The translations under genes and the position numbers were made by a program. From NCBI RefSeq assembly GCF_041860085.1, contig NZ_CP124747.1, positions 5,851,001-5,915,000 on the forward strand: a stretch of 64,000 nt of DNA, in the 5' to 3' direction. The notes beneath the pieces are model-generated. The model did no database searches. It was not told where the DNA came from and saw only the letters and a list, made by a program, of their open reading frames with translations. Source of the stretch: Schlesneria sp. DSM 10557 (GTDB lineage: Bacteria > Planctomycetota > Planctomycetia > Planctomycetales > Planctomycetaceae). Positions 37,350 to 46,121 of the stretch are shown piece after piece; position 1 is the stretch's first letter; every line of letters starts with the position of its first letter.

Positions 37350-37429
37350 AGCCGCAAAGACGTCGTTATGACGTGCTTGGTGTCGGACTCATAAATGTCC
37401 GTTCTGTTCCCGCCTGCAATTAACGAGTA

Positions 37430-38203
37430 TTGACCGTGAGTGAACCTGAAAAAGAGATTGTTTCGCTGAAAGAGATGCCTCGCAAGCAGCGCCGTGTTCT
37501 CGGTGTCCTGCTGGAAAAGGCATTTACTGTCCCGGACCAGTATCCACTGACGCTGAAAGCGACGACGACGGGATGCAACCAGAAGAATAATCGCGATCCC
37601 ATTTCCAACTATGTCGAAGACGACGTCATGGAAACGCTGGCGGCGCTGCAGCTTCGGGGACTGGTCGCATGCTTGCACACGGAAAGTGGTCGAACCGAAC
37701 GCTATCGCCACTACATGCGGCACAAGACCAATCTGAACGAGCAACAGCTTGCCATCATGACAGAGCTGATGCTGAGGGGAAAGCAGCAACTCGGTGAACT
37801 GCGGACGCGGGCCAGTCGGATGGTGCCGATTGAGACCCAGGAAGATCTTCGCCGCGAGCTTCAGTCGCTGATGGCCCAGGGGCTGGTCCGATCGAATGGA
37901 CCGCTGGAGCGACGGGGGATCGAAGTGGATCACGACCTTTATCCACTCAACGAAAATCATGAGCCGCTGGCGGAGTATCGGGCGGAAGAGGCCGATGGGC
38001 CGGTCGTCAGCTCAGCCAACGCACCGGCTGCAGTTCGTCCGACAGTCAGACCCGTTGAAGAAGTCGGGACGGCGCAGCTCGAAAAGATGAGCAGTCTGGA
38101 AAACACCATCCGCGAACTCCGCGATGAAGTGGCCTCCGTCCGTTCGGACTTCCGTGCCCTGGAAGACCGATTCGAGGATCTGCGCCGCCAGTTAGGCGGC
38201 TAG
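37430..38203 (+). CDS. yceH: UPF0502/DUF480 protein YceH
   Basis: This 257-residue winged-helix protein follows the YceH/DUF480 layout: [45 protein letters not shown], then a second winged-helix unit ([24 protein letters not shown]) and a C-terminal coiled coil ([29 protein letters not shown]). The start codon may be TTG 37430 or GTG 37436, since no ATG is available. Function is not established; the family is widespread. The next gene begins eight bases after the stop, suggesting cotranscription. Confidence 0.85.
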   Translation: MTVSEPEKEIVSLKEMPRKQRRVLGVLLEKAFTVPDQYPLTLKATTTGCNQKNNRDPISNYVEDDVMETLAALQLRGLVACLHTESGRTERYRHYMRHKTNLNEQQLAIMTELMLRGKQQLGELRTRASRMVPIETQEDLRRELQSLMAQGLVRSNGPLERRGIEVDHDLYPLNENHEPLAEYRAEEADGPVVSSANAPAAVRPTVRPVEEVGTAQLEKMSSLENTIRELRDEVASVRSDFRALEDRFEDLRRQLGG

Positions 38204-38211
38204 AGAACGCT

Positions 38212-39828
38212 ATGCCCAGTATCATTCTCGCCACATTGAATGCTCGCTACATCCATTGTGCGTTTGGACTGCGTTACCTCTGGGCAAACCTGGGTGAACT
38301 AAAAGATGACGCCTCGCTGCTTGAGTTCACGACTCAGCAGCCGACGCTGGAAATCCTGGATGCCATCCTTGAGCAGCAGCCAAGGATCGTGGGGTTTGGC
38401 GTCTATATTTGGAATATCGAAGAAACCACGCGACTGATCGCCGATTTGAAACGCGTCCGGCCAGACATCGTCGTCGTGCTCGGGGGCCCCGAAGTCAGCT
38501 ACGAGTCAGAAGGCCAGCCCATCGTCGGACTGGCAGACCACGTCATCGGCGGCGAGGCCGATCTGGCGTTCGCCTCGTTCTGCCGAGAGTATCTTGCGGC
38601 TTCTGAGACCTGTGATGGTTCGTTGAAAATCAGCAGGCCTCATACGGCAACTGCACCGCTCCCTGCACTCAACGAACTGACGTTGCCTTACGACCTTTAT
38701 TCTGACGAGGACATTGCTCATCGGGTGATCTACGTTGAAGCGTCGCGGGGATGTCCCTTCACTTGTGAATTCTGCCTGTCCGCACTGGAGATCCCGGTCA
38801 GGCAATTCCCGCTGGAGGACTTTCTGGCCGCGATCGACAAACTGCTGCGCAGGGGGGCTCGCCAATTCAAGTTTGTCGACCGGACTTTCAATCTGAATTT
38901 GCGGGTGAGTCGAACAATTCTCGAGTTCTTTCTGGAGCGTTACCAGCCAGGGCTGTTCCTGCATTTTGAGATGATTCCTGACCGGCTGCCCGAAGCTCTC
39001 AAGCAACTGATCACACGGTTTCCGGCGGGGGCCTTGCAGTTTGAAGTGGGCATTCAGACCTTCAACCCTGATGTCTGCAAGCTCATCAGCCGCCAACAGG
39101 ACAACGAGCAGGCTGAACAGAATTTGAACTGGCTGAGAAATGAGACCGGGGTCCACATTCATGCAGACCTGATCGTGGGATTGCCGGGTGAGACTCTCGA
39201 GAGCTTCGGAGAGGGATTCGATCGTCTGGTCGCCCTGCGACCTCATGAGATCCAGGTCGGCATCCTCAAGCGACTTCGCGGTACTCCCATCGTCCGACAT
39301 GATGAAGAGTGGAGAATGGTTTACAGCCCTCATCCCCCCTACGAAATCCTGTCGAACAAGCTGCTGGGCTATGCTGCCGTGCAGGAACTGCGCCGGTTTG
39401 CGAAGTATTGGGACGCCATTGCCAACAGCGGCAACTTTGTCGAAACGCTGCCACTTGTCTGGATGGAGCCCGCCGAGACGGCTCCTCTTGAAAGTGCAGG
39501 GCGACCGGAAGCTGGGACCACCATGACAGGTTCCCCGTTCCACGAGTTTCGTCAACTGGTGGCCTGGTTGTTCGCGGAAGAGCGGAAAACACACGGAATT
39601 GCGCTGGGCCGCTTACTCGAACTGCTGATGCAGTATCTGACAGAACGACGGGGTTGGTCTGCGGATGTGGTTGCTGCGTCCCTTTGGCGAGACTACCAGC
39701 GGGGTGGCCGTAGCGATAAGCCAAAGTGCCTGCGGCCCTATCTGGATGCCAACTTGCAAAGCCCCTCGCCCTCGTTGGTCCGACGGGATGGCAGCCCCAA
39801 ACGGCAGTCACGCCATCATACGGCGTGA
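38212..39828 (+). CDS. B12-binding radical SAM protein with DUF4080-like C-terminus
   Basis: Residues 1-130 form a cobalamin-binding-type domain ([33 protein letters not shown]). The radical SAM core follows at about 165-390 with [10 protein letters not shown] near 182-191, the CxxxCxxC iron-sulphur motif. The C-terminal 130 residues resemble DUF4080, seen in this class of uncharacterised B12-dependent radical SAM proteins. The [21 protein letters not shown] region near 323-343 contacts SAM in relatives. The substrate is unknown; methylation of unreactive carbons is typical for B12-radical SAM enzymes. It lies eight bases after yceH. Confidence 0.85.
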   Translation: MPSIILATLNARYIHCAFGLRYLWANLGELKDDASLLEFTTQQPTLEILDAILEQQPRIVGFGVYIWNIEETTRLIADLKRVRPDIVVVLGGPEVSYESEGQPIVGLADHVIGGEADLAFASFCREYLAASETCDGSLKISRPHTATAPLPALNELTLPYDLYSDEDIAHRVIYVEASRGCPFTCEFCLSALEIPVRQFPLEDFLAAIDKLLRRGARQFKFVDRTFNLNLRVSRTILEFFLERYQPGLFLHFEMIPDRLPEALKQLITRFPAGALQFEVGIQTFNPDVCKLISRQQDNEQAEQNLNWLRNETGVHIHADLIVGLPGETLESFGEGFDRLVALRPHEIQVGILKRLRGTPIVRHDEEWRMVYSPHPPYEILSNKLLGYAAVQELRRFAKYWDAIANSGNFVETLPLVWMEPAETAPLESAGRPEAGTTMTGSPFHEFRQLVAWLFAEERKTHGIALGRLLELLMQYLTERRGWSADVVAASLWRDYQRGGRSDKPKCLRPYLDANLQSPSPSLVRRDGSPKRQSRHHTA

Positions 39829-39835
39829 GAGCGAA

Positions 39836-41245
39836 CTACGGAGACTTCCCTTCTGCCGTACTGATTCGGTCGATGACTTCAGAAAAAGGAGTATCACTGA
39901 GACTAAGTGCCTTCAGAATATTCGCAAGGACGATCAGCGCATCGCACGCGACGTACTCGTGACGAAACCAGACACGCCCATCGCCCGAGAAAGCTGCGGC
40001 AGCCTGGCGGTCGACCAATGACCGCAACAGAGAACTGTTGGACTCACCTCCATCGACAGCGGTGGCATCGCGGCCTGTGAGCCAGACCCGCGCGTCAGAG
40101 ATGAGCGACGTCGCCATGATGAACTGGGCGGAAGGGTGATCCCGTTGCGTAATTTCGACCAGCAGGCGAGCGATTTCTTTCACCGTGACGAGCCGTCCCT
40201 GATCGGTGAAAAAGGCGCAGTGTTGACCATCTTCGTCGACGACGACCCCCAGGTGATGTCGTCCGTCCACGACCCCTTTTGCGATTCGCTGAAGGTCGGG
40301 ATCGAGCGGATTAAGCAGATCGCGTTTGCGGGTCGGAAGCGGGATGGGTGTGAGTTCACAAGGCAGTCGCGCGAAGATCTGTTTGACGGTTCGTTGGGTT
40401 TGTCGGGATGATGTTCCGAAAGCGACCCGTAAGGGGCGGAGTGCGTGGAAATGCTCGGTTAGACTCGCTTCATACAGGGAGTGAGGGTGTACAGGAGTGT
40501 GTCCACCGATCTGCCGCGTCTGCCTTCCGACCCCTGTATTGACGATCGACTCCATCCTGACCAGATCCGACTGTGAAAAGGGCATTCCTCCCTGATCGAG
40601 TAACTCAAATCCTGTCATTGCGATATCACAGCCTGCACCGGTGACGAACAATCCTGCTCGGGCCCCCGATTGCTGGAGATGAAACGAAAGGACCGTCAGT
40701 CCCGTCTGTCCGAGGTCAATGACGGGGCATCCCATCCTTCGCAGCCCCAGGACAACACCGGTCACGATATCAGGCGAGGAGGGGCGTTCGTCAAAGCCCA
40801 CCACGACTTGCGGCCCGCGAGTCGCCGGTTTCCCGACGGGGATGTGGGGGTCGCTGGCAACCGAAGAGCGGCCGTCGCCGGGGGGGAGGGCAATGAGTGG
40901 TTTGTCGTCCCACAGCATTGCGGCAAGGGCCTCGCCCCATGCGATGGCTCGATTCCGGGTGAGTTCGTTGAGGTAGACTCCCCGCACCGATTCGTCAGTC
41001 AGCAATGAAGTGCGGACCACCGGACGACGGACTTCGGCCGCCGGGGATGAGAAATTCTGACTGGGGGGTGGAACCGTGCTCCCCTGGTCGAACCGATGAG
41101 GACAGTCGCGGCATTTGGAATAGAAGGCCGCAATTCGTGCCAGATGAATACTGCGCGGGATCGAATACAGTTCGCCAGGACAGGTGTAGGAAATCGGGCC
41201 CACGGGTGCGGGAAGTTTCGTTGATGAAGTCCCCGGTTCAGTCAT
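39836..41245 (-). CDS. Phosphohexomutase-like protein, probably without the catalytic serine
   Basis: The protein follows the alpha-D-phosphohexomutase fold (469 residues). Residues about 110-200 resemble domain 1 (GVYLNELTRNRAIAWGEALAAML, VVVGFDERPSSPDIVTGVVLGLR). The active-site loop, normally T-A-S-H-N-P, reads VTGAGCDIAMTGFELL here, so the phosphoserine is absent. The metal loop (DGDxDR) is VVDEDGQHCAF. A sugar-binding region (GEMSGH) reads AFSGDGRVWFRHEYVACDALIVLA, with only partial likeness. A true mutase step is therefore doubtful. ATG 41245 overlaps the stop of the upstream coiled-coil gene (ATGACTGA), indicating translational coupling. A binding or scaffold role is inferred. Confidence 0.75.
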   Translation of the reverse strand: MTEPGTSSTKLPAPVGPISYTCPGELYSIPRSIHLARIAAFYSKCRDCPHRFDQGSTVPPPSQNFSSPAAEVRRPVVRTSLLTDESVRGVYLNELTRNRAIAWGEALAAMLWDDKPLIALPPGDGRSSVASDPHIPVGKPATRGPQVVVGFDERPSSPDIVTGVVLGLRRMGCPVIDLGQTGLTVLSFHLQQSGARAGLFVTGAGCDIAMTGFELLDQGGMPFSQSDLVRMESIVNTGVGRQTRQIGGHTPVHPHSLYEASLTEHFHALRPLRVAFGTSSRQTQRTVKQIFARLPCELTPIPLPTRKRDLLNPLDPDLQRIAKGVVDGRHHLGVVVDEDGQHCAFFTDQGRLVTVKEIARLLVEITQRDHPSAQFIMATSLISDARVWLTGRDATAVDGGESNSSLLRSLVDRQAAAAFSGDGRVWFRHEYVACDALIVLANILKALSLSDTPFSEVIDRISTAEGKSP

Positions 41246-41915
41246 TGCGGTCGATTCCTGACTCGTTCGAAGCTCCCTGAGACGGGGTGATGTCTGCCGT
41301 CCGTGACGCTTCCGGCGCGGGTGCGGAAGTGACTTCATTGATCGCAGGATCTGCTTGCGTTTCGTGGCCTGCGGTTTCGACTTGAGTTTCGACAGGGGGG
41401 AGCAAAGGGGAGGACACGACGACTGGTGGACTTTGATCTGTGTATCCCTCGAGGGCGTCAATCATCCGTCCCAACTGGGCAATCATCAAGGGGACGTTGA
41501 AATCGAGAGTTCGCTGAAGCGTGCTGGTCCGCGCGCGGTACTCATTGGCCTCTCTAGAGGCTTCGACCATCCACTTCCGCGTGACCTCTTGCTTTTCCCG
41601 GACGTATTCCATCCGCATTTTTGCTCTCTCGAAGGCCTTCTTCTCTTCAATGCAGTCTGACCGATGTCCGGCAACGGTCCGCAGGCGGCATGTTTCGAAT
41701 GCAGTCCGGGTTGTTGCGACACGGTCGTAGGCCCGGCGTTCCTGCTCCTTCCAGTAGTTTGGACGATCGAGCTCCAACCAGGCGACCGTTCGCTCTATCT
41801 TCTGTCTGAGATCACTCAGGGCGGTGGTGGAACGTTCCTGGAAAAGGATTAACGCAGCGCGAACATCTCTTAACGCGTCAACGGAATGAATGTTTGCACT
41901 TTGCTGGCCGGACAT
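41238..41915 (-). CDS. Coiled-coil protein encoded between WXG100-like and phosphohexomutase-like genes
   Basis: This 225-residue protein is almost entirely helical in its first 165 residues (SDLRQKIERTVAWLELDRP, then NYWKEQERRAYDRV, SDCIEEKKAFERAKMRMEYV, and LDFNVPLMIAQLGRMIDALEGY). A Pro/Val/Glu-rich tail follows (VVVSSPLLPPVETQVETAG). No signal peptide, membrane segment or enzyme motif is present. I recall similar proteins next to WXG100-like proteins in other planctomycetes, but cannot confirm this here. Its stop overlaps the start of the phosphohexomutase-like gene, and the WXG100-like gene ends about 90 bp upstream. The whole set probably forms one operon. Confidence 0.7.
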   Translation of the reverse strand: MSGQQSANIHSVDALRDVRAALILFQERSTTALSDLRQKIERTVAWLELDRPNYWKEQERRAYDRVATTRTAFETCRLRTVAGHRSDCIEEKKAFERAKMRMEYVREKQEVTRKWMVEASREANEYRARTSTLQRTLDFNVPLMIAQLGRMIDALEGYTDQSPPVVVSSPLLPPVETQVETAGHETQADPAINEVTSAPAPEASRTADITPSQGASNESGIDRND

Positions 41916-42005
41916 GGATGGGCAGGCCTCGACTTCGAAACTTGGATAAGCATCGCTCGGCGGAAAAAAGGGAGCGAATCGAGCATCACGTTCTAAGGAT
42001 AGGGC

Positions 42006-42278
42006 CTACTTCTGAGAAAGATACTCCTCAATCCTTTCTGCTTTACGCAGCAGGTAAGGGACATGAGTCTCATTGGCTTCAATGAAGCGGGCCAGCAGTT
42101 TGAGGTGCTGTGAGAACTCGTCAGCAAATTTCAGGTGCTCTTGATCTCGCCAGGTCTGGCTGAGGGAGTTCAGTTGGGTGTTCACTGTGACGAGTCGGCC
42201 TTGCAGTTCGTTGGTAAACTCGCGCAGTAGCGAGGCAAACCTCCTCAATTCGGCTGGATCAACGATTGCTTGCGACAT
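42006..42278 (-). CDS. WXG100-like small helical protein
   Basis: A 90-residue helical hairpin: AELRRFASLLREFTNELQGR, then SQTWRDQEHLKFADEF near the turn, then LKLLARFIEANETHVPYLLRKA. The tryptophan between two amphipathic helices (WRD in place of W-x-G) and the length of about 90-100 are those of WXG100/ESAT-6-like proteins that are secreted by type VII-like systems. The start used here has AGGAG about seven bases before it. The frame is open for 13 more codons upstream. No EssC/EccC ATPase lies in the window, so secretion is not shown. It is the first gene of the three-gene unit. Confidence 0.72.
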   Translation of the reverse strand: MSQAIVDPAELRRFASLLREFTNELQGRLVTVNTQLNSLSQTWRDQEHLKFADEFSQHLKLLARFIEANETHVPYLLRKAERIEEYLSQK

Positions 42279-42565
42279 TGAAAGACTCCTGTTTGAGAGC
42301 TGAACGACCGCGATCATTTTCGTGTATGCTGCAATTTCGACTCACCGAAATCGGCTTCCAGTGATCAAAATCTCATTAAAGACTATTCAGACCGCCGATG
42401 AACGGGTACAGAAATACCTGCACCGACTCTTTCTGCTTTAATTGCGCCTTTCTTTGACGGCGTAAGAGTATTTCTCTTGAACGATTCGATGCCGGAAGGT
42501 AGGGTAAAACGCTCTCCATTATCTCAATAACCTTAATTCGCCCAAAATCCCATCGAGGCCGCGGC

Positions 42566-43090
42566 ATGACGTTTGCGCGATTTCTCAGTCGTTTATGTGT
42601 TCTCTTTGTCGTGGTATCTGTCGCTGCTGGCTGTGGGTCTAACAAACCGAGAGCATACCCGGTAACAGGCAAGGTGACGGGGTCTGAGAAGCCATTGAAG
42701 GGGATCATCATTCGGTTTCAGCCGGTCGATGGCGAGAAAGGTGTTTTCTCGTCAGGGACGATCAAGGATGATGGGGGATATGACCTGACGACGACAGATG
42801 GTCGGCGCGGAGCATTGCCCGGTAAGTACAAAGTAGTCTTCGCTTTGGGTTCAGGTGCCATGCAGGAAGCCATGGCAAAAATGTCGAAATCTCCGAAGAA
42901 AAAATCAGGCCCTCAGATGATGCGTCCAGGAATGAAGGCCCCTCCAGGTGGCTTCAGTTCGGTCGGCGGCGGAGGGGCTCCAGAATTTGACACGCCATAT
43001 CCTGCCAGTTATGGGTCCGCTGAGACGACTCCGCAAGAAGTCGAAGTCAAAGCGGGGACCAATAACATCGATATCGCGATTCAGAAATAG
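42566..43090 (+). CDS. Transthyretin-like (carboxypeptidase regulatory) lipoprotein
   Basis: A 174-residue lipoprotein with a signal sequence ending in VAAGC near residue 23, then a beta-sandwich stretch (YPVTGKVTGSEKPLKGIIIRF, GTIKDDGGYDLTTTDGRRGALPGKYKVVF) of the carboxypeptidase-regulatory or transthyretin-like kind. The middle and C-terminal part is a Gly/Pro/Lys-rich linker followed by a final strand (EVEVKAGTNNIDIAIQ). Such small proteins are regularly encoded next to DUF1559 proteins in planctomycetes, and the next gene here is one. They may form a surface module together. Confidence 0.8.
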   Translation: MTFARFLSRLCVLFVVVSVAAGCGSNKPRAYPVTGKVTGSEKPLKGIIIRFQPVDGEKGVFSSGTIKDDGGYDLTTTDGRRGALPGKYKVVFALGSGAMQEAMAKMSKSPKKKSGPQMMRPGMKAPPGGFSSVGGGGAPEFDTPYPASYGSAETTPQEVEVKAGTNNIDIAIQK

Positions 43091-43162
43091 TTGGAATTAT
43101 TTGATTGCGCTCTTTTTGGCGGTAGTGTTTGTAACTTTTTCTTTTTTCGGGGTAGGTGCTCT

Positions 43163-44167
43163 ATGATGAAACGATTGCGCGTTCAGCAGCAATCATGGGC
43201 GAGAGCGTTCACATTGATAGAACTTCTTGTCGTGATTGCCATTATCGCAGTGTTGATTGCCTTGCTGCTGCCAGCAGTACAGCAGGCACGCGAAGCCGCA
43301 CGGCGGACCCAGTGCAAAAACAATCTGAAGCAACTCGGATTGGCCATGCACAACTATCACGACACGCATCTGATTTTCCCCAACAACCGGATGGCAAGCA
43401 TCCAGAACGGGAATAACTTTAACAACAACTGCTATTCCTCTCTGGGATGGACCTTTCAGCTTCTCCCATACTTCGACCAAGCGCCTCTGTTTAACTCCGT
43501 CAATACAGCTTTCTGTGCGACTGCAAACCGAGGTGGCGACAGTCTCTACGGAAACAACGCCCAACCTGTTGCTGTGACCGCACGAAACACAGTCCTGACC
43601 GGACTGCTCTGCCCCAGCAATCCACAGCCCAATATCGTTTCCGGTGGTTCCTATAACGATAGCAGCTGGGACGATGGGATTACCGGTGCCCGTACTGACT
43701 ACGTGGGGAACCTGGGATTCATGAACTCGGGTCACCGTGACTGTCCGATCGCCGATTATCCCGGTGTGGAATGGGCACAGGCATGGGACATCAGCATCCT
43801 GCCCCTGCAGGGACACAACGGAGTTTTTGGCTTCCAGGGCTCGATCAATCTCAGCAAGATCACCGATGGTACGACGAATACCATCATGATCATGGAATCA
43901 ATGCACTGGCGAGACAAGAACGTCAAAGATCAACTGTTCGGCGATTCGCACTGGATGGGTCCCTGGGCAATCCACAGTCTTGAAATGCCCATCAATACGC
44001 AGCCTGCGGGAGACTATCGCTGCGATCAGATGAGCAGCAATCATACGGGTGGGGCACAGGCCCTGCTGTGTGATGGTTCGGTCCGATTCATCTCGGAAAA
44101 CATCGGTAACTCGGTGCGACTGGCTCTCGCAACACGCGGTAAGAGCGACCCCTTGGGTGAATTCTAA
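43163..44167 (+). CDS. DUF1559 protein with type IV prepilin signal
   Basis: This is a full-length member (about 334 residues). The N-terminal prepilin motif [20 protein letters not shown] is followed by [14 protein letters not shown] and [19 protein letters not shown]. The C-terminal half carries the usual DUF1559 signatures ([46 protein letters not shown]). ATG 43163 gives a standard short leader before the cleavage site. The frame is open upstream to 43091 but overlaps the lipoprotein gene end. It contrasts with the three reduced paralogues at 12978-15408. It is paired with the preceding lipoprotein and closed by a strong hairpin. Confidence 0.92.
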   Translation: MMKRLRVQQQSWARAFTLIELLVVIAIIAVLIALLLPAVQQAREAARRTQCKNNLKQLGLAMHNYHDTHLIFPNNRMASIQNGNNFNNNCYSSLGWTFQLLPYFDQAPLFNSVNTAFCATANRGGDSLYGNNAQPVAVTARNTVLTGLLCPSNPQPNIVSGGSYNDSSWDDGITGARTDYVGNLGFMNSGHRDCPIADYPGVEWAQAWDISILPLQGHNGVFGFQGSINLSKITDGTTNTIMIMESMHWRDKNVKDQLFGDSHWMGPWAIHSLEMPINTQPAGDYRCDQMSSNHTGGAQALLCDGSVRFISENIGNSVRLALATRGKSDPLGEF

Positions 44168-44206
44168 GCCGGGCCGCTGTTCCGTCGAGTTTCCGTAGTC
44201 GATTGA

Positions 44207-44240
44207 TCCCACGAGGTGAATGGCACCTCGTGGGAACTCT
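44207..44240 (+). terminator. Strong hairpin after DUF1559 gene
   Basis: TCCCACGAGGTG (44207-44218) pairs perfectly with CACCTCGTGGGA (44224-44235) around a five-base loop, followed by ACTCTCATTCT. It lies 40 bp after the DUF1559 stop and separates that pair from the following CRTAC1-like operon. Confidence 0.75.
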
Positions 44241-44291
44241 CATTCTACGGCTGCGCTCGACCACCGTGTTTTTTGAGTCCAGAAGTCGAAT

Positions 44292-46121
44292 ATGTCGAAG
44301 CCCAGACGACAGGCCCACGTGCCAGATGCGGGTTTAATTTCCTGCCCGGCTCGTGTGATCCTGATGATCATCACTGCGCTCGTCAGTGGTTGTGAGAAGT
44401 CTCCGAAGTCGGCTGCTCCCGTTGAAGTGACGTCGACGCCAGCGCTCCCGGTTCGGGTACGCGTTTCGCAGAATCTTCCTTTGGATCGCCTTCGCAGGAT
44501 CGAGTCCGTCAGTAGTGACCTCGGCCGGATCCGCTTTGCTTCGGTGGCAGCGTCCACAGGACTCGAGTTTACCTATTCAAACGGAAACGAAGGCCGCCGC
44601 CTGATGTCCGAGGGGACAGGCGGTGGCTGCGGGTGGCTTGATTTTGATCGTGACGGCAACTGGGATCTGTATCTGGGACAAGGGGGTGTCGCAGATGCTG
44701 ACACAACCGACGACCAACCCTCTGACGTGCTTTATCGGAACGTCGACGGACGTTTTGTTGATGTCTCGCTGACAGCGGGGATCCTGGAGAAGCGGTACGG
44801 GCAGGGGGTTGCAATCGGAGACCTGGACAACGACGGCTTCGATGACGTTTTCGTGACGAACATCGGAGGAAACGTCATGTGGCATAACCAGGGTGACGGT
44901 TCTTTCCGTGTCCTGTCTGACTGGAGCGAGGTGGAGTGGCAGGGATGGAGTACGACCGCCGCCTGGGCTGATCTGGACCTGGATGGGGATCTGGATTTGT
45001 ACGTGTGCAACTACTGCGACTTTTCCCCTCGAAATCCGGTCATCTGTCGAAACGCTGGAGGGAAGCCGGTTCAGTGTCAGCCAAATCAGGTTGACCCTGT
45101 CGCGGACCACTATTTCGAGAACCTCGGTGATGGGCGGTTCCGGGAATGTGCTCAGGACCGGGGACTGGCAGGACCGGGAAACCGTGCACTCGGCGTTGTC
45201 GTCGCCGATTTCACTGGGGATGAGCGTCCAGAGTTGATCGTCGCAAATGATGCCACAGCAAACTTTCTGTTTGTAGAGCAGCAACCGGGAAAGTATGTCG
45301 ATCTCGCCTCTCGCTTCGGCTGTGCGCTCGATGCAAATGGGCGTGCTCAGGCGAATATGGGAATCGCCATCGGTGACTACGATCGTAACGGGCTGCTGGA
45401 TATCTACATCACGCACTTTGAAGGGGAGTGGAATACGCTGTATGCCAACGACGGAGAGAGCGGATTTCATGATGCCAGCGCGGAAACGAATGGAATTGAA
45501 GTGACACTGCCGTGGGTCGGGTTCGGAGTTGTCTGGCAGGACTTCGACCTCGACGGGGATGACGAGCTTTTCATCGCGAATGGTCACATCGATGACTTGG
45601 GGCGGGCGAGAGTCGTGGCCATGCCACCTCAACTGTTGACATTCGATGGTCAACACTGGAATGACGTCAGTGCCGACTCGGGTGAATACTTCGGACAGCT
45701 TCAAGTGGGACGGGCAGCAGCCGAAGCCGACTTTGACGGGGATGGAGACATGGATATCGCTGTCATTCATCAGAATACCCCCATGGAACTGCTGGAAAAT
45801 CAGTCCCGATCTGGCCATTGGCTCGCTGTGGAGTTTACGGGGCGCAAAGTCAATCGCCGTGGGATTGGGGCCCGAGTCACCTTGAAGCAGAATGGGAAGA
45901 CGCTGGTTCAGGAACTTGCAGGGGGTGTCGGCTACTGTTCCAGTCGGCAACCTCGCCTCGTCTTCGGGCTGGGAGAGTCAACTTCCCCCTGCGACTTATT
46001 GATTCGCTGGCCGGGAGGAATGCTGCAGGAACTTCGCGTGGACAACGTCGACCAGCTTGTCACCATCATTGAACCCCAAGCGGGCGGAAGCACCTTGACT
46101 GCGGGGAGCACGTCCGAGTGA
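44292..46121 (+). CDS. CRTAC1-like FG-GAP/ASPIC-UnbV lipoprotein A
   Basis: A 609-residue exported protein with a lipobox-like LVSGC near residue 33. Several FG-GAP/VCBS units follow (GWLDFDRDGNWDLYLGQGG, IGDLDNDGFDDVFVTNIGG, WADLDLDGDLDLYVCNYCD, GDYDRNGLLDIYITHF). The D-x-D-x-D-G-x-x-D loops usually bind calcium and build a beta-propeller. The last 100 residues are the ASPIC/UnbV domain (IGARVTLKQNGKTLVQEL, YCSSRQPRLVFGLG, LLIRWPGGMLQEL). Such proteins are encoded in enediyne clusters and in many soil bacteria, but no reaction is known. The gene overlaps the next (GTGA, 4 bp), and the next is its paralogue. Confidence 0.9.
   Translation: MSKPRRQAHVPDAGLISCPARVILMIITALVSGCEKSPKSAAPVEVTSTPALPVRVRVSQNLPLDRLRRIESVSSDLGRIRFASVAASTGLEFTYSNGNEGRRLMSEGTGGGCGWLDFDRDGNWDLYLGQGGVADADTTDDQPSDVLYRNVDGRFVDVSLTAGILEKRYGQGVAIGDLDNDGFDDVFVTNIGGNVMWHNQGDGSFRVLSDWSEVEWQGWSTTAAWADLDLDGDLDLYVCNYCDFSPRNPVICRNAGGKPVQCQPNQVDPVADHYFENLGDGRFRECAQDRGLAGPGNRALGVVVADFTGDERPELIVANDATANFLFVEQQPGKYVDLASRFGCALDANGRAQANMGIAIGDYDRNGLLDIYITHFEGEWNTLYANDGESGFHDASAETNGIEVTLPWVGFGVVWQDFDLDGDDELFIANGHIDDLGRARVVAMPPQLLTFDGQHWNDVSADSGEYFGQLQVGRAAAEADFDGDGDMDIAVIHQNTPMELLENQSRSGHWLAVEFTGRKVNRRGIGARVTLKQNGKTLVQELAGGVGYCSSRQPRLVFGLGESTSPCDLLIRWPGGMLQELRVDNVDQLVTIIEPQAGGSTLTAGSTSE

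Noticed and set aside
44577..45950. Minus-strand frame of 457 codons opposite CRTAC1-like gene A
   Set aside because: It is a shadow of the repeat-rich FG-GAP region. The calcium-loop codons keep the opposite frame open.
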